A stretch of 64,000 nucleotides of DNA from Flavobacteriales bacterium. Lineage in GTDB: Bacteria > Bacteroidota > Bacteroidia > Flavobacteriales_D > Crocinitomicaceae. The notes under the pieces are model-generated. The model saw nothing but the letters and a program-made list of their open reading frames with translations. It was not told where the DNA came from and searched no databases. Made by a program: the position numbers and the translations under genes. Positions 18,701-26,377 of the stretch are shown here, piece by piece (positions within the stretch are counted from its first letter, which is position 1; each line of letters begins with the position of its first letter). The DNA is taken from the NCBI GenBank assembly GCA_947454525.1, contig CANGJM010000001.1, forward strand, positions 1-64,000, in the 5' to 3' direction.

Positions 18701-19165
18701 GATCCCTAAACTTTGCTTGTTTCCAAAGCTCAATCCCCGGGAAATACTTCCGTTTTTTGCGATTTCATTTCCGCCGAAGAGTGTTGGTGGAGTGGTATTG
18801 GCTTCAATTTTAAAAAGTTCACGTTCACTTTGTGGGCGTCCTTGAAAGATGACACTTGTATCGCGTTTTAGATACTGCTTGGTGAAATCAATGGGCCAAA
18901 CTTGGTAGCTAAGCAGCAAACTATCTGCGGATTCATGGGTTAAGCGAAATTTTGCCGAAAGGAAATCGATTTCATATTCGCTCGCTTTTAAGGTATCCTT
19001 ACCGCTCAATACTACAAAGGAACTTGGATAAATACTCAGCGTATCGATGCGTTTCCACTCCGTGCTAAATTTTTGATGAATAGTGCGGTGATTCCCATGT
19101 TGGGCTTGTGCGCCAATGGAAATAAAACAAAACAGTAAGAAGGTCCAAAAATAGTTCGGCATCAT
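15713..19165 (-). CDS. Large outer-membrane/secreted protein of unknown function
   Basis: 1150 residues with a signal peptide (W-T-F-L-L-F-C-F-I-S-I-G-A-Q-A, cut near residue 21). The start is at the first of two adjacent ATGs. N-terminal 350 residues carry conserved-looking blocks: an early T-L-S-I-Y-P-S-S-F segment, G-S-I-S-R-G-L-S-F-G-N, and a G-P-Y-R-L-R-G-A-E-N region followed by a Y-I-D-G motif. After that, dozens of amphipathic beta strands ending in aromatic residues continue to the C-terminal F-F, typical of a large outer-membrane barrel. I recall similar uncharacterised proteins in Flavobacteriia but no name. It follows the VOC gene by 67 bases and overlaps dxr tail to tail by 4 bases. 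Confidence 0.72.
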   Translation of the reverse strand: MMPNYFWTFLLFCFISIGAQAQHGNHRTIHQKFSTEWKRIDTLSIYPSSFVVLSGKDTLKASEYEIDFLSAKFRLTHESADSLLLSYQVWPIDFTKQYLKRDTSVIFQGRPQSERELFKIEANTTPPTLFGGNEIAKNGSISRGLSFGNKQSLGINSALNLELNGMISDNLKLSASISDANIPIQADGNTNKLQEFDQVYIQLSNEQFKLITGDFWLSKPTGYFMNYKKRGQGISSEFQGKTATDAKWFTQNSVALSKGKFNRQIIQGIEANQGPYRLRGAENEPFITILSGTERIYIDGKLLMRGQEFDYTIDYNTSELIFTSRHLITKDIRIVAEFQYSDQNYARSLLQSATRLELKKGQIWFNAYSEQDARNQSLQQDLSSAQKYSLSQIGDDLAQAIVNSIDSIGFSENQLLYQLIDSLTYDSVLVFSVDPALAQYRASFQFVGQNKGDYVLDSYNALGKVYKWVAPVAGIPQGDFSPNRSVITPKQKQMISSGFSLNVKSTMRIESELALTTNDLNTFSRIGSQDDQGFSNRSKLVQKIPMKKDQWQDLAVESYLEFEYLSTHFSPIEQYRKVEFDRDWNTRNKQLSGFQRSVNAGVNLADQKKGAMSLSVQNFAIGKDFTGSRIFSEGKWKEKSWQATWDASVLTAVTALNEDTNSFIRHRVDVSKNFGKLKLGYKDDHERNVFRDQSFMNPSSYQFFDYQFYLSNADTSSYQYKLYYRERIDQRSDSSQLRNAAKAKTAGAELSWNQLKNQRLTILSAYRSLEILDSVLLPQTPENSLVGRIDYEGRFFKNALTINTFYEVGSGLEQKRQFQYLKVNDGQGLYTWIDYNNDGIKDLNEFEIAQYIDQASYIRVFIPSNDYANTFSNEYNQSIFWRPERIWNDQNTWKKVLGKFSDQARLRMQRKINEFNLESAFNPFFNDIANSSLVSSSITMNNSLFFNRMGKIFTAEYQVQQNDTKNLLANGQDARSQKSQEMLLRWNVHPTFSIESSAKMGTKSSLADYTSGRNYVYGYRQVQQSLIYQGSTNSRYALTGRISNKQNEAVYGGETCMLKELGLTWKQNKTEKGGFQGEFKWIQLDYTGSAQSAIGYELLESLKPGTNFTWTIGYQRTLSKNIQMTLQYSGRDTGTSRTIHNGSMELRAFF

Positions 19166-19232
19166 GCCTTACGAAGATAAGGTTGTTGGCTTGATTAACG
19201 TTCGAAATGCCAATAGATTGTTTTAGAAACGA

Positions 19233-19646
19233 TTATTTTGTTCGTCCATCGACGATTTGATCATATGCTTCGTCATTGGGCTCCCAAAGTTCAATTTTGT
19301 TTCCTTCTGGATCTAAAATATGAACGAATTTACCGTACTCCACTTCTTCGATTTCATCGAGAATTTGCACGCCTTCTTGAATCAAAATCGGCAAGAGAGC
19401 GGATAAATTTTCCACCCTGTAATTCATCATGAACGAATGATTCGAAGGTTTGAGGTAAGCGGCATCTTTTGGCATCGGACTCCATTGCGTAAATCCTTTT
19501 TGATTCGGATCATCCGCATGTCGCCATTCAAAATTGGTTCCGTATGCATCGGTTTGAAGTCCAAGGTGCTTTTGATACCAAGATTTCATTTCTTCGGGAT
19601 TCTCACATGCAAAGAGAATTCCACCGATTCCAGTTACGCGTTTCAT
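19233..19646 (-). CDS. VOC-superfamily (glyoxalase/bleomycin-resistance-like) protein
   Basis: 137 residues. Two beta-alpha-beta-beta-beta modules are visible: G-I-G-G-I-L-F-A-C-E-N-P-E-E-M near the start, with W-Y-Q-K-H-L-G-L, and the second ending in F-V-H-I-L-D-P-E-G-N-K-I-E-L-W-E-P. H-I-L-D-P-E-G-N-K-I-E-L-W is the standard VOC C-terminal metal/substrate segment. The substrate cannot be told from sequence. It starts 3 bases after the serS stop on the same strand, so the two are likely co-transcribed. Confidence 0.9.
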   Translation of the reverse strand: MKRVTGIGGILFACENPEEMKSWYQKHLGLQTDAYGTNFEWRHADDPNQKGFTQWSPMPKDAAYLKPSNHSFMMNYRVENLSALLPILIQEGVQILDEIEEVEYGKFVHILDPEGNKIELWEPNDEAYDQIVDGRTK

Positions 19647-19649
19647 GGC

Positions 19650-20921
19650 TTAATCGATGCGATCAAATCCGGTATACGGACGCAGTGCTTCAGGAATAAC
19701 GATGCCATTTTCATCTTGGTGATTTTCCAATAAGGCAGCAACGATTCTTGGCAATGCAAGCGCAGATCCATTCAAGGTATGACAAAGTTGAGATTTTTTG
19801 TCTGCATCTTTAAAACGCAACTTCAAACGGTTTGCTTGGAAGGTGTCGAAACGAGAAACGGAACTTACTTCCAACCATTTTTCTTGTGCAGCGGAGTACA
19901 CTTCAAAGTCGTAGGTCATGGCAGATGCAAAGCCCATATCACCGCCACATAAGCGTAAAATACGGAACTGAAGTCCAAGTTTGTCTAAAAGTCCTTTTAC
20001 ATGCTCCATCATATCTTCCAACGCTTGAGCGGTGTTAGATGGGTGTTCAACGCGGACAATTTCCACTTTATCAAACTGATGTAGTCGGTTTAATCCACGC
20101 ACATCTTTTCCATATGATCCTGCTTCTCTTCTAAAACATGGCGTGTAACCACACATTTTTATCGAGAAATCGGGACCAGGTAAAATGACATCTCTGTAAA
20201 TATTTGTCAAGGGAACTTCCGCCGTTGGAATCATGTAAAAGTCATCCTCTTTCATGTAGTACATTTGTCCTTCCTTGTCTGGAAGTTGTCCTGTTCCAAT
20301 GCCACTTGCTTCGTTCACCATCAACGGTGCTTGAATTTCTTCGTAACCGTCTTTGCTTGCTTCTTCTAGGAAGAACTGAATCAAGGCACGTTGTAATTTC
20401 GCTCCTTTTCCACGGTAAAACGGGAATCCAGCACCAGTTACTTTTACCCCTAATTCAAAATCGATGAGGTTGTATTTTTTCGCTAAATCCCAATGCGGCA
20501 ATGCGTCAAAACCAAAAGTAGGTGTCGCTCCTTGCTCGTAAACGGTTTCGTTATCGTTTACATCACGTCCACTTGGAACAAGTTCGTTTGGAACGTTTGG
20601 CAAGGTGTATAACAATTTAGTGATTTCATCTTCTAATTTGTCCACGGTAGATTTCAACGCAGCTTCTTTCACTTTGAGTCCGGCAGTACGTTCTTTCAAT
20701 GAAGCTGCCTCCGCTTGTTTTCCTGTCTTGAATAAATCCCCGATGGAACGAGCCAATTGGTTCATTTCCGCGGCGATGTTATCAAGGTCGGTCTTTGCAG
20801 CACGCCACTCGACATCTTTGGCTAGAATCTCATCCAAGGTAGATTCTGCTTGGATATTGCGTTTTAACAATCCTTTGACTAAAGCGTCTTTTTCGGCACG
20901 AATGCGTTGAATTTCTAACAT
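19650..20921 (-). CDS. serS: Serine--tRNA ligase
   Basis: Charges tRNA-Ser (and tRNA-Sec where present). The N-terminal 110 residues form the long antiparallel coiled coil that grips the tRNA variable arm. The class II catalytic core follows, with A-E-V-P-L-T-N, the motif 2 segment F-R-R-E-A-G-S-Y-G-K-D-V-R-G, and motif 3 near the end (L-N-G-S-A-L-A-L-P-R). It ends in the usual P-E-A-L-R-P-Y. The 423-residue length is normal. An exact TAnnTTTG element on the minus strand lies 20 bases upstream. Confidence 0.98.
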   Translation of the reverse strand: MLEIQRIRAEKDALVKGLLKRNIQAESTLDEILAKDVEWRAAKTDLDNIAAEMNQLARSIGDLFKTGKQAEAASLKERTAGLKVKEAALKSTVDKLEDEITKLLYTLPNVPNELVPSGRDVNDNETVYEQGATPTFGFDALPHWDLAKKYNLIDFELGVKVTGAGFPFYRGKGAKLQRALIQFFLEEASKDGYEEIQAPLMVNEASGIGTGQLPDKEGQMYYMKEDDFYMIPTAEVPLTNIYRDVILPGPDFSIKMCGYTPCFRREAGSYGKDVRGLNRLHQFDKVEIVRVEHPSNTAQALEDMMEHVKGLLDKLGLQFRILRLCGGDMGFASAMTYDFEVYSAAQEKWLEVSSVSRFDTFQANRLKLRFKDADKKSQLCHTLNGSALALPRIVAALLENHQDENGIVIPEALRPYTGFDRID

Positions 20922-20940
20922 AACAATTTATTTGCGAAAA

Positions 20941-20948
20941 CAAAAGTA
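20941..20948 (-). promoter_or_regulatory. Candidate -7 promoter element for serS
   Basis: Read on the minus strand, TACTTTTG matches TAnnTTTG and ends about 20 bases before the serS ATG. A TTTG lies further upstream but with 24 bases between, longer than the usual 19-21. Confidence 0.42.
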
Positions 20949-21070
20949 GTGAATTGAGGTGAAAATTCCGCTCAAATCCAAACGGGATAAAGAAAATAAG
21001 TCTGTAGGTTGTTAATAGTACCCTGTTGATTTCTCCTAATTCAAAGCCGTTTTCAGGACATGTATTTTAC

Positions 21071-21078
21071 TAATTTTG
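21071..21078 (+). promoter_or_regulatory. Candidate -7 promoter element for the dut operon
   Basis: TAATTTTG matches TAnnTTTG and ends 16 bases before the dut ATG at 21095. The -33 partner is not clear. It would drive the five overlapping genes dut to EnvC. Confidence 0.45.
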
Positions 21079-21094
21079 ACTACAATTAGATAAA

Positions 21095-21529
21095 ATGCAG
21101 GTAAAAATCACCAATAAGTCTAAACACGACTTGCCGAAATACGAAACAGCGGGTTCTTCCGGCATGGATATTCGTGCGAATATCGATGCGGTCGTTTCCT
21201 TAAAACCGTTACAGCGTGCGTTAATCAAGACCGGATTGTTTTTGGAAATGGATCCATCCATTGAATGTCAAATTCGTCCACGTAGTGGTCTAGCGTTGAA
21301 AAAAGGATTAACAGTTTTGAATACACCGGGTACGGTGGATGCAGATTACCGCGGTGAAGTAGGTGTGATTTTAATTAATTTATCGGAAGAAGAAGTCATC
21401 ATTGAAGACGGAGAACGCATTGCGCAAATGGTCTTTTGTCCGATTCAAAAAGTAACATTAACAGAAGTCACGGAACTCACTGACTCAGCGCGTGGAGCGG
21501 GAGGATTTGGAAGTACGGGAGTAAAATAA
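21095..21529 (+). CDS. dut: dUTP diphosphatase
   Basis: Hydrolyses dUTP to dUMP, keeping uracil out of DNA and feeding thymidylate synthesis. All five trimeric dUTPase motifs are present in order: A-G-S-S-G-M-D-I (19-26), R-P-R-S-G-L-A (61-67), [14 protein letters not shown] (77-90, catalytic D82 and sugar-stacking Y85), G-E-R-I-A-Q-M-V (106-113) and the C-terminal [10 protein letters not shown] arm (133-142). First gene of the overlapping run; the next gene begins 6 bases after it. Confidence 0.98.
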   Translation: MQVKITNKSKHDLPKYETAGSSGMDIRANIDAVVSLKPLQRALIKTGLFLEMDPSIECQIRPRSGLALKKGLTVLNTPGTVDADYRGEVGVILINLSEEEVIIEDGERIAQMVFCPIQKVTLTEVTELTDSARGAGGFGSTGVK

Positions 21530-21535
21530 GAAGAA

Positions 21536-22546
21536 ATGAATGTAATTGTGCCAATGGCTGGAAGAGGCAGCCGTCTTAGACCACACACGTTAACTGTTCC
21601 TAAACCACTGGTTCCGGTTGGTGGAAAACCCATTGTTCACCGACTCGTTGAGGACATCGCACGCGTTTGTGCGGAGAAAATTGATGAAATCGCTTTTGTG
21701 GTTGGAGAGTTTGGTTCAGAGGTAGAACAAGAATTATTAGCCGTTGCAGAGAAATTGGGAGCGAAAGGATCCATTCATTACCAACACCAACCTTTGGGAA
21801 CTGCTCACGCTGTGCTATGTGCTGCGGATAAATTAACAGGACCTGTTGTCGTTGCCTTTGCGGACACACTATTCAAAGCCGATTTTAAAATCAGCTCGGA
21901 GGATGAAGGAATTCTATGGGTGAAACAAATTGAAGATCCAAGTGCTTTTGGTGTGATCAAAATGAATGAGCGCGGAGAAATCATCGATTTCGTCGAAAAA
22001 CCAAAAGAATTTGTGTCGGATTTAGCAATGATCGGAATCTATTATTTCCGTGATGGCGAACGTTTACACAAGGAATTACAGTACTTAATTGATAACGCTG
22101 TCATTAAAAGCGGTGAATACCAATTGCCGGATGCGCTGCGTCGTTTAACAGAATCTGGCGTTGTTTTTAAACCGGGAACTGTTTCAGAATGGCTGGACTG
22201 TGGAAACAAAGAAGTGACTGTTCATACGAATCAACGTGTCTTAGAATTTGATCACGCTGCCGGACTTTCCATGCAGGATGAAAGTGCAACGTGTGTCGAT
22301 TCAGTCATTATTCAACCGTGTTTTATCGGTAAAAATGTGAAGATTCATGCATCTGTTATTGGACCACACGTTTCCATTGGGGCGAATTCAGTTGTTGAAA
22401 ATTCCATCATTCGAAACACAAACATTCAACAAAACACACACATTTCGAATGCGAACATGGCGGACTCCATGCTTGGCTCGAATGTTGTATATAACGGACG
22501 ATCAAAAGACCTGAGTTTGGGTGATTTTAGCACGACACATGAATAA
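21536..22546 (+). CDS. Sugar-phosphate nucleotidyltransferase (glucose-1-phosphate thymidylyltransferase-like)
   Basis: The N-terminal domain is a nucleotidyltransferase with M-A-G-R-G-S-R-L-R-P-H-T at residues 7-18 and P-K-P-L-V-P-V-G-G-K-P-I after it. F-A-D-T-L-F gives the metal-binding aspartate, and F-V-E-K-P-K-E-F matches the family's E-K-P motif. After about residue 245, hexapeptide-like repeats (I-Q-P-C-F-I-G, V-S-I-G-A-N-S, N-T-N-I-Q-Q-N-T) suggest a left-handed beta-helix tail. The product would be an NDP-sugar for envelope glycans. The exact nucleotide and sugar are not determinable. Its stop codon lies 8 bases inside the next gene. Confidence 0.88.
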   Translation: MNVIVPMAGRGSRLRPHTLTVPKPLVPVGGKPIVHRLVEDIARVCAEKIDEIAFVVGEFGSEVEQELLAVAEKLGAKGSIHYQHQPLGTAHAVLCAADKLTGPVVVAFADTLFKADFKISSEDEGILWVKQIEDPSAFGVIKMNERGEIIDFVEKPKEFVSDLAMIGIYYFRDGERLHKELQYLIDNAVIKSGEYQLPDALRRLTESGVVFKPGTVSEWLDCGNKEVTVHTNQRVLEFDHAAGLSMQDESATCVDSVIIQPCFIGKNVKIHASVIGPHVSIGANSVVENSIIRNTNIQQNTHISNANMADSMLGSNVVYNGRSKDLSLGDFSTTHE

Positions 22547-24236
22547 ATTCCTTTTTCTTATTTGTTGGACACTTGTGTTTGCTTCTTGTGCGAATTTGAA
22601 GAAAAAAAAGCAAGTGGAGCATGATGCGGCATACATCCATACTTTTCATGAAGGGGTGCGCTTCAAACTGAATGGACAAAATCAAGAGGCGATTGATAAG
22701 TTTAACGCCTGTCTTGTCATCGATGAAAAAGACGATGCAGCACATTTTGCCTTAGCTCAAATTTACTTGAACCAAGAAAACTTGGATCAAGCGGCATTTC
22801 ATACCTTGAAAGCTTCGGACCTTGATCCAAAAAATGAGCATTACCAAAGTGAGTTGGCATTCATGTATGTCGAGTTGAAAAAATTCCCGGAAGCCATTCC
22901 AGTTTTTGAGAAGTTGCTTAAAAAAACACCGAATAATACAACGTACTATGCTGGTGCAGCGGAATGTTACACGCAAATGGGTGACGTAAAAAAAGGCTTG
23001 GATTTATTGAATCGCATGGAAAACAACCTTGGATCGAATCCAGGAATTGCCATTGAGAAATTTAAACTACTTGTTGCTGCTAAACGCGATGAAGAAGCGA
23101 TCACCGTTCTCAAAAATGCGAAAAAGAAATTTGAAGGAGAACCTATGATCATCGCGAATTTAGTCGATTATTATTTGCAACATAAGCGTTTTCAAGAAGG
23201 ATTTGAATTATTAAAAGAACTGGTTGCCGTGGATCCAAACAATGGCATGGCTTTACTGATGCTTGGGGACATGCAAATGCAATCAGGGGACAGTAAAAAC
23301 GGATTGCAAAACTTAAAGTCCGCGATAAAATCTGATGGACCAAGCATTGACCAGAAGATGAATATCTTGATGGCCCTTCAAGGACAAGAAGTCATGGATC
23401 CAGACATGGAATCATTGGTGCAGTACATGTGTAAAAAATATCCGAAGGAAGCAAAAGCACATTCCATTTCAGGCGACTATTATTTCAAGGTGAATCAATT
23501 TGTTCAGGCGATTGAATCGTATAAAGCAGCCGTAGCTTGTGATCCAAATGTTTATCCAATATGGAATCAAATTTTATTATTGGAATATCAATACCAACAG
23601 TTTGATAGTTTAGCAATTGACGCAGAGAAATGCATCGGTTTTTTCCCAACACAAGCCCTTCCTTATTTTGTTCTTGGAACTGCTCTGAACCAACAACGAA
23701 ACTTTCAACAGTCACTCACAACCTTGCAAACGGGAATAGACTATGTGCTAAAAGATGCGGATCTAAAAGCGGAATTCTATGGTCAAATCGGCGAGGCAGA
23801 ATTTGGATTAAAGCAGACAAAAGAAGCGATTGCTGCCTACGATAAGGCACTCGGCTTATCCGTAAAAAATACCTTTATACGCAATCAATTTGCCTATCAG
23901 TTAGCCTTTCACGAATTAGAATTGGGGAAAGCGACACAAATCATTGATGAGGTGTTGGCGCAATTTCCTGATGAACCGCGTTACCTCGATACGAAGGGAT
24001 TGATTCTCTTCCAACAAGGAAAATACCCTGAAGCCAAAACGTACTTTGAACGGGCATGCGGAGGCAAAGAAACAACGGATAAATCTTGCGCTGAACATTT
24101 GGGCGATGTATTATTTATGTTAGGTAAAAAGGACGAAGCACTATCCTATTGGCTACGAGCAAAAGAACTTGGTTCGGCAAACAAAGTGCTGAATGAAAAA
24201 ATTATACAAAAGAAATATGCAAAACCTGTTTATTAA
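22539..24236 (+). CDS. TPR-repeat lipoprotein
   Basis: Starting at the ATG at 22539 (565 residues), the signal peptide L-F-L-I-C-W-T-L-V-F-A-S-C places a lipobox Cys near residue 17. A GTG at 22521 would put extra residues before the signal and is less likely. The rest is about 14 helical TPR-like units such as A-L-A-Q-I-Y-L-N-Q-E-N-L-D-Q-A-A and A-I-A-A-Y-D-K-A-L-G-L. It probably scaffolds envelope proteins. It overlaps the nucleotidyltransferase by 8 bases and the DUF4292 gene by 44 bases, indicating coupled translation. Confidence 0.88.
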   Translation: MNKFLFLICWTLVFASCANLKKKKQVEHDAAYIHTFHEGVRFKLNGQNQEAIDKFNACLVIDEKDDAAHFALAQIYLNQENLDQAAFHTLKASDLDPKNEHYQSELAFMYVELKKFPEAIPVFEKLLKKTPNNTTYYAGAAECYTQMGDVKKGLDLLNRMENNLGSNPGIAIEKFKLLVAAKRDEEAITVLKNAKKKFEGEPMIIANLVDYYLQHKRFQEGFELLKELVAVDPNNGMALLMLGDMQMQSGDSKNGLQNLKSAIKSDGPSIDQKMNILMALQGQEVMDPDMESLVQYMCKKYPKEAKAHSISGDYYFKVNQFVQAIESYKAAVACDPNVYPIWNQILLLEYQYQQFDSLAIDAEKCIGFFPTQALPYFVLGTALNQQRNFQQSLTTLQTGIDYVLKDADLKAEFYGQIGEAEFGLKQTKEAIAAYDKALGLSVKNTFIRNQFAYQLAFHELELGKATQIIDEVLAQFPDEPRYLDTKGLILFQQGKYPEAKTYFERACGGKETTDKSCAEHLGDVLFMLGKKDEALSYWLRAKELGSANKVLNEKIIQKKYAKPVY

Positions 24237-25035
24237 ACTAACTGTCGGACTAAGTTTTATTTGGACTTTGTTTGCTTGTTCTCCTAAAGTCGGGAACGAA
24301 CTAATGAACGGGGATAAGCTGCCTAAAATAAAGGACAAAGAGTTGGTCGATCGCTTGGATAGTTTATCGAAAATCGAACCGAAAACCTTTTATTCTAAGT
24401 TGGACATCAACTATAAAGATTCCACCACGGATATCTCGTTTAAAACATCCCTAAAGATTGTTGCCGATAGCGCCGTTAGTGCGATTATTACTTACGCACG
24501 CATTCCAATTGTGACGGCAATGGTAACCAAAGACACCATTACCGTTGTGAATAAACGGGAAAAATGTTACACCATCCAATCCCTGGATTATTTAAAAACA
24601 ACCTTTGGGGTTGATTTTACTTATGAAAACATGGAGGAGTTGTTTTTGGGTAAACCCTTGGATTACAACATTGAACAGAAATATTTCGTAGACCACGATC
24701 CATTTCATTACAGTATTTCAACCCACAAAAAACGCGATAAAAAACGCATGGACCGACGTCCAAAAGAGGACATCGTTTTGAATTACATCTTGAGTAATGA
24801 TGGGAAATCCCTTCAACAAACAACGATTAAAAGTCCGAGTGACTCAACAGAAATCACCGTGATTTATGAACAGCGTCAGGAAGTAAATGGAATGAATGTC
24901 CCGAAAGTAGTACACATGCACATCAAGGCAAAGGAAAAAGGGATTTACATCAAAATGGATTATGAAAAGGTGGAAATAAATGAACCACAAGAATTAATCA
25001 TCATCATACCAGAGAAATATGAAAAATGTAAGTAG
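24193..25035 (+). CDS. DUF4292 family lipoprotein
   Basis: 280 residues from the ATG at 24193; an ATG at 24217 inside the same overlap gives an equally good signal peptide. The lipobox is L-F-A-C with Cys at residue 29 of the longer form. The body resembles LolA/LppX-like single-domain sheets: F-Y-S-K-L-D-I-N-Y-K-D-S, P-I-V-T-A-M-V-T-K-D, and a late F-x-Y-S-I-S segment. This is typical of DUF4292, a Bacteroidota family whose members are thought to handle lipids or lipoproteins; that function is not shown here. It overlaps both neighbours. Confidence 0.82.
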   Translation: MKKLYKRNMQNLFIKLTVGLSFIWTLFACSPKVGNELMNGDKLPKIKDKELVDRLDSLSKIEPKTFYSKLDINYKDSTTDISFKTSLKIVADSAVSAIITYARIPIVTAMVTKDTITVVNKREKCYTIQSLDYLKTTFGVDFTYENMEELFLGKPLDYNIEQKYFVDHDPFHYSISTHKKRDKKRMDRRPKEDIVLNYILSNDGKSLQQTTIKSPSDSTEITVIYEQRQEVNGMNVPKVVHMHIKAKEKGIYIKMDYEKVEINEPQELIIIIPEKYEKCK

Positions 25036-26377
25036 TTTATTGTTCTTCTTTTTCTTTGTGAGCCTGTCTTTTGGACAGTCAAGTCAAGAGAAACTGAAGA
25101 AAGAACAACAAAAATTAGAGAAACGTATTTCTAATACAAAGTCTTTATTGTCAAAGGTGAAGTCAAACACACAAGCTTCCTTGAATGAAATTCGATTAAT
25201 TGAAAATCAAATCAAAAGCCGAGAAGCGTTGGTACGCATTTTTGACAACCAAGTGCGCATGGCAGAGATCAAAATGGTCGAGAAAAAACAGGAAGTGAAA
25301 CGCCTGAAAAAAAGACTAAGCGACCTTAAACGTCAATATAAAAAAATGGTGTTGTACGCCTACAAACACCGAAGCAGCTACGGACGTGTGATGTATTTGT
25401 TATCAGCGGACAATTACAACGAAGCCATGAAACGCAACCGTTACTTGAAAAAAGTAGCAGGTGTGCAGCAAAAACAAGCCGCACTGATCAAACAACATCA
25501 AGCCTTAATTGCGGAAGAAATCACGAATATTTCTCAAGAAAAGGATTCAAAACTTCTTGCACTCGAAGAGAAAAAGCAAGAAAGAGAACTGATTTCCAAG
25601 GATAAATCGAAGAAAGAGAAGTCCTATGAAAAGTTTAAAAAAGAGGAGCAAAATTTACTCACTCAGTTAAAAGCAGACGAACGCAAAAAGGCAGAAATAA
25701 AACAACGAATCGACGCCGAACTTCGCCAGGAAATTGCACGTGAACAAGCGCGTCAACGCGAGCGTGATAAAGCGAGAAAAGAAGAAGAAAAACGTCAAGC
25801 AAATGTAGCTGCTGCGACACCCAAAGCAACAACAAGCGGCGGAACATCAGGAAAGCCCCAAGACGCGCCTAAAACAACGCCAAAGGCTAGTACGGCGGAG
25901 CCAGCGAAACCCAAACAAGTAACGTATACAGAGTCAACAGAGGGTTCAGCTGTTGGTAAAAGTTTTGAGGTCAATCGTGGTAGATTGCCATGGCCGGTGG
26001 AAAAAGGAAGCATCACAGAGCGCTACGGAACAAATCCGCATCCAACCTTGGCAGGTGTGGTTACCAATAATAATGGAATCGATATTACCTGTCCTAAAAA
26101 TTCACGTGTTCGATCCGTTTTTGAGGGAGAAGTAACGAGTGTATTCTCGATTAATGGTGCGGGTAAGTTTGTCGTTATTAAACACGGTGCGTACCGCACG
26201 GTTTACGGAAATATGCAAGAAACATATGTGAGTGTCGGGTCAAAAGTATCTTCAAAACAAGCCATCGGAAGTTTATTAGCCGATGACAGTGGTGTGTCTA
26301 TTTGTCATTTCGAAATTCACTCTGTTGCTGGTGGATTAACGAAAAGCTTGAATCCATCACTTTGGATTGGACGCTAA
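25019..26377 (+). CDS. envC: EnvC-like murein hydrolase activator (degenerate LytM/M23)
   Basis: A 452-residue protein with a signal peptide (L-F-F-F-F-F-V-S-L-S-F-G, cut near 20), then a long coiled coil to about residue 260, a Lys/Ala/Thr-rich linker, and a C-terminal LytM fold (330-452). Of the four M23 zinc/catalytic residues, D355 and H430 remain, but the His of the HxxxD motif is N351 and the first His of HxH is I428. This is the pattern of EnvC, which activates cell-division amidases rather than cutting peptidoglycan. The frame overlaps DUF4292 by 17 bases upstream and the O-antigen ligase by 21 bases tail to tail. Confidence 0.85.
   Translation: MKNVSSLLFFFFFVSLSFGQSSQEKLKKEQQKLEKRISNTKSLLSKVKSNTQASLNEIRLIENQIKSREALVRIFDNQVRMAEIKMVEKKQEVKRLKKRLSDLKRQYKKMVLYAYKHRSSYGRVMYLLSADNYNEAMKRNRYLKKVAGVQQKQAALIKQHQALIAEEITNISQEKDSKLLALEEKKQERELISKDKSKKEKSYEKFKKEEQNLLTQLKADERKKAEIKQRIDAELRQEIAREQARQRERDKARKEEEKRQANVAAATPKATTSGGTSGKPQDAPKTTPKASTAEPAKPKQVTYTESTEGSAVGKSFEVNRGRLPWPVEKGSITERYGTNPHPTLAGVVTNNNGIDITCPKNSRVRSVFEGEVTSVFSINGAGKFVVIKHGAYRTVYGNMQETYVSVGSKVSSKQAIGSLLADDSGVSICHFEIHSVAGGLTKSLNPSLWIGR

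Noticed and set aside
19160..19182. CCTTA/TAAGG hairpin before the 1150-residue gene as a regulatory leader
   Set aside because: A five-pair stem is expected by chance at this frequency, and nothing else supports a function.
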